This document shows positions 7,439 through 9,935 of a stretch of 9,935 nucleotides of DNA, in pieces (within the stretch, counting starts at the first letter, position 1; each line of letters begins with the position of its first letter). A program made the translations under genes and the position numbers. Location of the stretch: the NCBI GenBank assembly GCA_022361135.1, contig JAKSBM010000439.1, positions 1-9,935 of the forward strand, given 5' to 3'. This DNA is from Desulfobacterales bacterium (GTDB taxonomy: Bacteria; Desulfobacterota; Desulfobacteria; Desulfobacterales; Desulfobacteraceae). The notes beneath the pieces are model-generated. The model worked only from the letters and a program-made list of their open reading frames with translations, was not told the DNA's origin and did not search any database.

Positions 7439-8392
7439 ATGAAGCAGATCGTCCTGGTCGTTTGGATCGTCTTTTTGTGTGCCCCCTGGGCCCCGTGCCG
7501 GGAATTGAGTTTGGAACGTCCCCCGGGCACCCTTTACGCCACCCTGGAACTTCCCCCAATTTCCGAAGGTCCCCAAGATCCAAGGAGCTCCCCCGCCGCC
7601 GTCCTCATCATCGCCGGTTCCGGCCCCACGGACCGGGACGGGAATAATCCCCTGGCCGGATCCAACAATTGCCTGAAACTCCTGGCCCAGGGGTTGGCCC
7701 GGGAGGGCATCCCATCCCTGCGTTACGACAAGCGGTTCAGCGGAACCAGCATGCTCCGGGGCATGACCGAAGCCGACATCCGATTTGAAACCTTTATCCA
7801 GGATGCCGTGGCCTGGGGGGAAGTTCTGGAACGGGAATGTCCGGGGAAAATCGTGGTGCTGGGCCACAGCCAGGGGGCCCTGGTGGGGGCCGTGGCGGCC
7901 CGGCGCCTGGCCGCCGTCGGCTATGTCTCCCTGGCCGGGGCGGGCCGGTCCATTGATGCCGTGATCCGGTGCCAGTTGGAAAAACAGCTCCCCCCGGACC
8001 TCTTCCGGGAAAGCTGCACCATCCTTAAAACCCTGCGTCGGGGGGAAATGGTGGAAACGCCCCCGCCGGTGCTGGCTCCCATCTTTCGCCCCACGGTCCA
8101 GCCCTTTTTGATCTCATGGATGCAATATGATCCGGTTTCCCAGGTGGAACAGCTGGCCTGCCCCCTCCTGGTGGTCCAGGGCGGGTTGGATGTCCAGGTG
8201 GAGGCCTCGGAAGCCGAGGCCCTGGTTCGGGCCTGCCCCCATGCCAGATACCATTTGGTGGGGGGCATGAACCATGTGCTCAAGGATGTTTCCGCCGGGC
8301 CCCAGCTCCAGGTCCGATCCTACCGGGAACCCGATCTTCCCCTGGCCCCGGGCCTGGTGGGGGAAATCGCCGCCTTTGTGAAAAATCTGTGA
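7439..8392 (+). CDS. Exported alpha/beta hydrolase (serine esterase/peptidase-like)
   Basis: A 317-residue alpha/beta hydrolase, probably periplasmic. The N-terminus MKQIVLVVWIVFLCAPWAPC is a Sec-type signal sequence: one charged residue, a hydrophobic core, then a small-residue region. The cysteine at its end is not in a standard lipobox, so a lipoprotein is doubtful. After Met 7439 the fold shows the oxyanion-loop segment IIAGSGPTDRDGNNP (about 57-71), the nucleophile elbow GHSQG (S144), the acid in VVQGGLDVQV (D251) and the catalytic His in GGMNHVLK (H279). The triad is thus complete. A helical cap lies at about 170-225. The pattern fits COG1073-type hydrolases; the substrate cannot be read from sequence. 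The ATG at 7439 is chosen over 7433 because the AGGAGG site is 8 nt from the former and only 2 nt from the latter. The gene follows a terminator and ends 10 nt from the convergent DUF3088 gene. Confidence 0.88.
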   Translation: MKQIVLVVWIVFLCAPWAPCRELSLERPPGTLYATLELPPISEGPQDPRSSPAAVLIIAGSGPTDRDGNNPLAGSNNCLKLLAQGLAREGIPSLRYDKRFSGTSMLRGMTEADIRFETFIQDAVAWGEVLERECPGKIVVLGHSQGALVGAVAARRLAAVGYVSLAGAGRSIDAVIRCQLEKQLPPDLFRESCTILKTLRRGEMVETPPPVLAPIFRPTVQPFLISWMQYDPVSQVEQLACPLLVVQGGLDVQVEASEAEALVRACPHARYHLVGGMNHVLKDVSAGPQLQVRSYREPDLPLAPGLVGEIAAFVKNL

Positions 8393-8402
8393 TGGGTTTC
8401 CA

Positions 8403-8750
8403 TCAAGGGTGGGGCAATACCCCGTTGCAGCATTGGCCCAGGTAGTTGCAGATTTCAATGGCATCGTCAATGAACCAGGCCCCGGTGGACATGCTCCTTT
8501 GTGCCGACGGCGGGATTTCTTCTGTTTCCGGGGCCAAAACCAGAACCGGGCTGGACTGATTTTCCGACCCAAGGGCCTCCACAATGGCCGGCCGGGGCCG
8601 GGGATAGTCAACGGCAATGGATTCCACCAATTCTCGGGCCTGGGGAGAATAGGCGAAAAAGCCCTCCACCACACCGCAATCCGGGCAGTAATAGGGGCCT
8701 TCTCCATCGGTTTTCCAGGGATTGAGCATATATAGTTTATGTTTGGTCAT
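8403..8750 (-). CDS. DUF3088 domain protein, possible thioredoxin-fold
   Basis: A 115-residue cytosolic protein that spans the whole DUF3088 family. It begins MTKHKLYMLNPW and continues with YYCPDCGVVEGFFAYSPQ (20-37), where the CPDC pair C22/C25 resembles a thioredoxin- or glutaredoxin-type active site. DYPRPRPAIVEALGSENQSS (48-67) and PVLVLAP (68-74) are the conserved central blocks, and AWFIDDAIEICNYLGQ near the C-terminus is the expected final helix. Two extra cysteines (CC) occur just before the end. The function is unknown; a redox or glutathione-transferase-like N-terminal fold is inference from the CxxC placement. The ATG has AGGAAG about 4-5 nt upstream. The gene is convergent with the alpha/beta hydrolase, with only 10 nt between stop codons and no visible terminator between them, so their transcripts may overlap. 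Confidence 0.85.
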   Translation of the reverse strand: MTKHKLYMLNPWKTDGEGPYYCPDCGVVEGFFAYSPQARELVESIAVDYPRPRPAIVEALGSENQSSPVLVLAPETEEIPPSAQRSMSTGAWFIDDAIEICNYLGQCCNGVLPHP

Positions 8751-8869
8751 GATTCTTCCTTAAATGGTTGGGGGTTCCGCTTACCTTACCCAATCCCGCT
8801 CCGGGATTCAAGGCGGGTGGGGTTTGCCGGGTGAATCGATTTGATCTTACCCTTGGACAAAAAATAAAA
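8751..8869 (-). promoter_or_regulatory. Probable promoter of the DUF3088 gene with inverted repeat AATCCCG-CTC-CGGGATT
   Basis: On the minus strand TTGAAT (8811-8806) and TAAGGT (8788-8783) are spaced 17 nt apart and could be -35 and -10 boxes. That would give a start near 8776, ahead of the Shine-Dalgarno at 8757-8752. A perfect 7-3-7 inverted repeat (8792-8808) fills most of the spacer and overlaps the -35 box, the position of an operator. The -10 match is weak, so this is a candidate only. No gene is seen in this gap. Confidence 0.35.
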
Positions 8870-8898
8870 CAGGGGATGGACCCTAGGCCCATCCCCTG
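8870..8898. terminator. Bidirectional rho-independent terminator
   Basis: CAGGGGATGG (8870-8879) pairs perfectly with CCATCCCCTG (8889-8898), a 10-bp stem with a 9-nt loop. On the minus strand it is followed by TTTTATTTTTTG (from 8869 downwards), a strong tract about 45 nt after the antiporter stop. On the plus strand CTTCATTTTT follows, so it may also stop any transcript coming from the left. Its main role is to end the antiporter transcript before the DUF3088 promoter. Confidence 0.9.
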
Positions 8899-8943
8899 CT
8901 TCATTTTTATGGTGTTCGGGGCCAAGGCCTCCGGCGAATTTTG

Positions 8944-9935
8944 TTATTTGGGTTCCACGGGTCTGCCCACCAGGAACACCAGGCCGAAGACTGCAGCCAG
9001 GCCCAGGGGCAGGGCGGCCAGAACCGGCAGGCCCAAGCCCACGGGAATGTAGCCGAAGACCACGGGAGGGCGCCCACGCTGCAGGCATAGACCAGCTGGG
9101 TTCTTGTATGGTCGATGTGGTCGCATCCCGATCCCATGGAGGAGAGGATGGTGGTGTCGGAGATGGGGGAACAATGGTCCCCGAAGATGGCGCCGGTGAG
9201 CACCGCCCCCACATTCATGAGCAAATAGCCGTGTTCCGGGGAAATGGCATGGGCCATGGGGATGGCCAGGGGCATGAGAATACCCATGGTGCCGTAGGAG
9301 GTCCCGGTGGCAAAGGAAATACAGGAGCCCAGGATGAAGATGATGGAGGGCAGGATAAAGACCGGAATCTTATCCGACAGCACGGAGATGAGGAATTTGG
9401 CCGTTCCCATTTCCTTGATCACCGAGGAAAGGGACCAGGCCAGCAGCAGGATCACACCGGTGATGATCAGGGATTTTACCCCCTGGACCCAGTGGCCCAC
9501 GGCCTCTTCCATGGTGAAGAGTTTTTTATAGATCCCCATGGCCATGGCCACGATGGAGGCAAAAAGGGCCGCCTGGAACAGGACCACCGAGGCGTCCGAG
9601 GCACCAAAGGCTTCCCGGATGGCCGTGAAGCAGAAGGGGGAATCGTTGAAAAGCTGAATCATGGCGGCATCGTCTCCCCCCATGATTCCGGCCTTACCGT
9701 TGACGTAAAAGCCGATGAAGGAGCCGGCAATGAGGGTGACCAGGGGAATAATGGCATTCCACACGGACAATTTAATGCCCGGGGCCGGTTCCAGGTCGGA
9801 TTCTTCCTTGGAGGTCATGGCGCGGGAACCCCGGGCAATGACTTCCCCGGTTTTCCGGGTCCGGCGTTCGGCCTTGAGCATGGGGCCGAATTCCCGCAGG
9901 CTGATGGCGGAGATGACCACAAAGGCCAGGATCAG
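8944..9935 (-). CDS. NhaC-family Na+/H+ antiporter, C-terminal part, with one apparent frameshift (5' end beyond window)
   Basis: An inner-membrane secondary transporter of the NhaC type (COG1757). About 330 residues of the C-terminal portion are visible. The frame is open to the right edge (ILAFVVISAISL reads as a membrane segment), so the GTG at 9920 is not the true start. A charged loop (KAERRTRKTGEVIARG) precedes membrane segments at WNAIIPLVTLIAGSFIGFYV, VVLFQAALFASIVAMAMGIY, SLIITGVILLLAWSLSS and VFILPSIIFILGSCIS. The family motif FGDHCSPISDTTILSS is intact. After SVGALP the frame shifts near 9064-9070, in plus-strand GGGAGGG. The original frame gives tryptophan-rich nonsense to 8907, whereas the next frame reads VVFGYIPVGLGLPVLAALPL, then GLAAVFGLVFLVGRPVEPK and a stop at 8944. 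One extra base would restore a normal protein, so this is either a sequencing/assembly slip or a recent mutation. The ion substrate is inferred from family only. A terminator follows. Confidence 0.85.

Noticed and set aside
5622..7583. A 653-codon minus-strand open frame
   Set aside because: It is the antisense shadow of hisHF. It also runs through the perfect terminator hairpin and into the next gene, which a real gene would not be expected to do.
8409..8735. A plus-strand open frame opposite the DUF3088 gene, and the longer minus-strand frame at 8114-8707
   Set aside because: Both overlap genes with clear family matches and have no ribosome binding site or domain.
8907..8943. Extension of the antiporter to a stop at 8907
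   Set aside because: Translation after the frameshift in that frame is tryptophan- and proline-rich and unlike the family. The alternative frame ending at 8944 is the natural C-terminus.
9064..9070. Programmed ribosomal frameshifting in the antiporter
   Set aside because: The minus-strand CCCTCCC does not fit a slippery heptamer in the reading frame, and no downstream stimulatory structure is evident; an error or mutation is simpler.
1..9935. CRISPR arrays, tRNAs, rRNAs, insertion sequences, phage or defence genes
   Set aside because: I read both strands for direct-repeat arrays, cloverleaf-type sequences, transposase motifs and terminal repeats, and saw none.

Overview
The window reads as ordinary chromosomal DNA of a GC-rich Gram-negative bacterium. 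It is most probably a member of the Desulfobacterota (former Deltaproteobacteria). This rests on the pairing of an RNase E/G gene with a full-length radical-SAM/DUF2344 fusion, the acidic insert in the RNase S1 domain, and the general look of the proteins. The lineage call is inference; no 16S or other marker is present. I see no tRNA, rRNA, CRISPR array, insertion sequence or phage gene.

Layout. Positions 1-512 (minus) hold the N-terminal third of an RNase E/G-family ribonuclease that runs off the left edge. It sits directly downstream of an 830-residue radical SAM protein (523-3015, minus), evidently in one transcription unit. A very AT-rich 86-bp gap (3016-3101) separates this unit from a divergent plus-strand block: asnS (3102-4481), a 71-residue coiled-coil protein (4503-4718), a COG2521-like SAM methyltransferase (4731-5582) and a single-chain HisH-HisF imidazole glycerol phosphate synthase (5676-7268). 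A strong rho-independent terminator (7290-7325) closes that block. Next come an exported alpha/beta hydrolase (7439-8392, plus) and, convergent with it, a DUF3088 protein (8403-8750, minus). A long perfect hairpin with T-runs on both sides (8870-8898) separates these from an NhaC-type Na+/H+ antiporter (8944-9935, minus). The antiporter is cut by the right edge and carries one apparent frameshift.

How the genes fit together. The left unit concerns RNA: RNA cleavage plus a probable but unassigned radical SAM chemistry. The central block mixes tRNA charging, an unassigned methyltransferase and histidine biosynthesis, which looks like transcriptional convenience more than one pathway. The right part is transport and two poorly characterised small-molecule or redox proteins.

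The most notable points are the eukaryote-type (yeast HIS7-like) HisHF fusion in a bacterial context, the archaeal-looking methyltransferase, a similar inverted repeat in the upstream regions of the two convergent genes, and the antiporter frameshift. I do not find convincing evidence of a new multi-gene system here.
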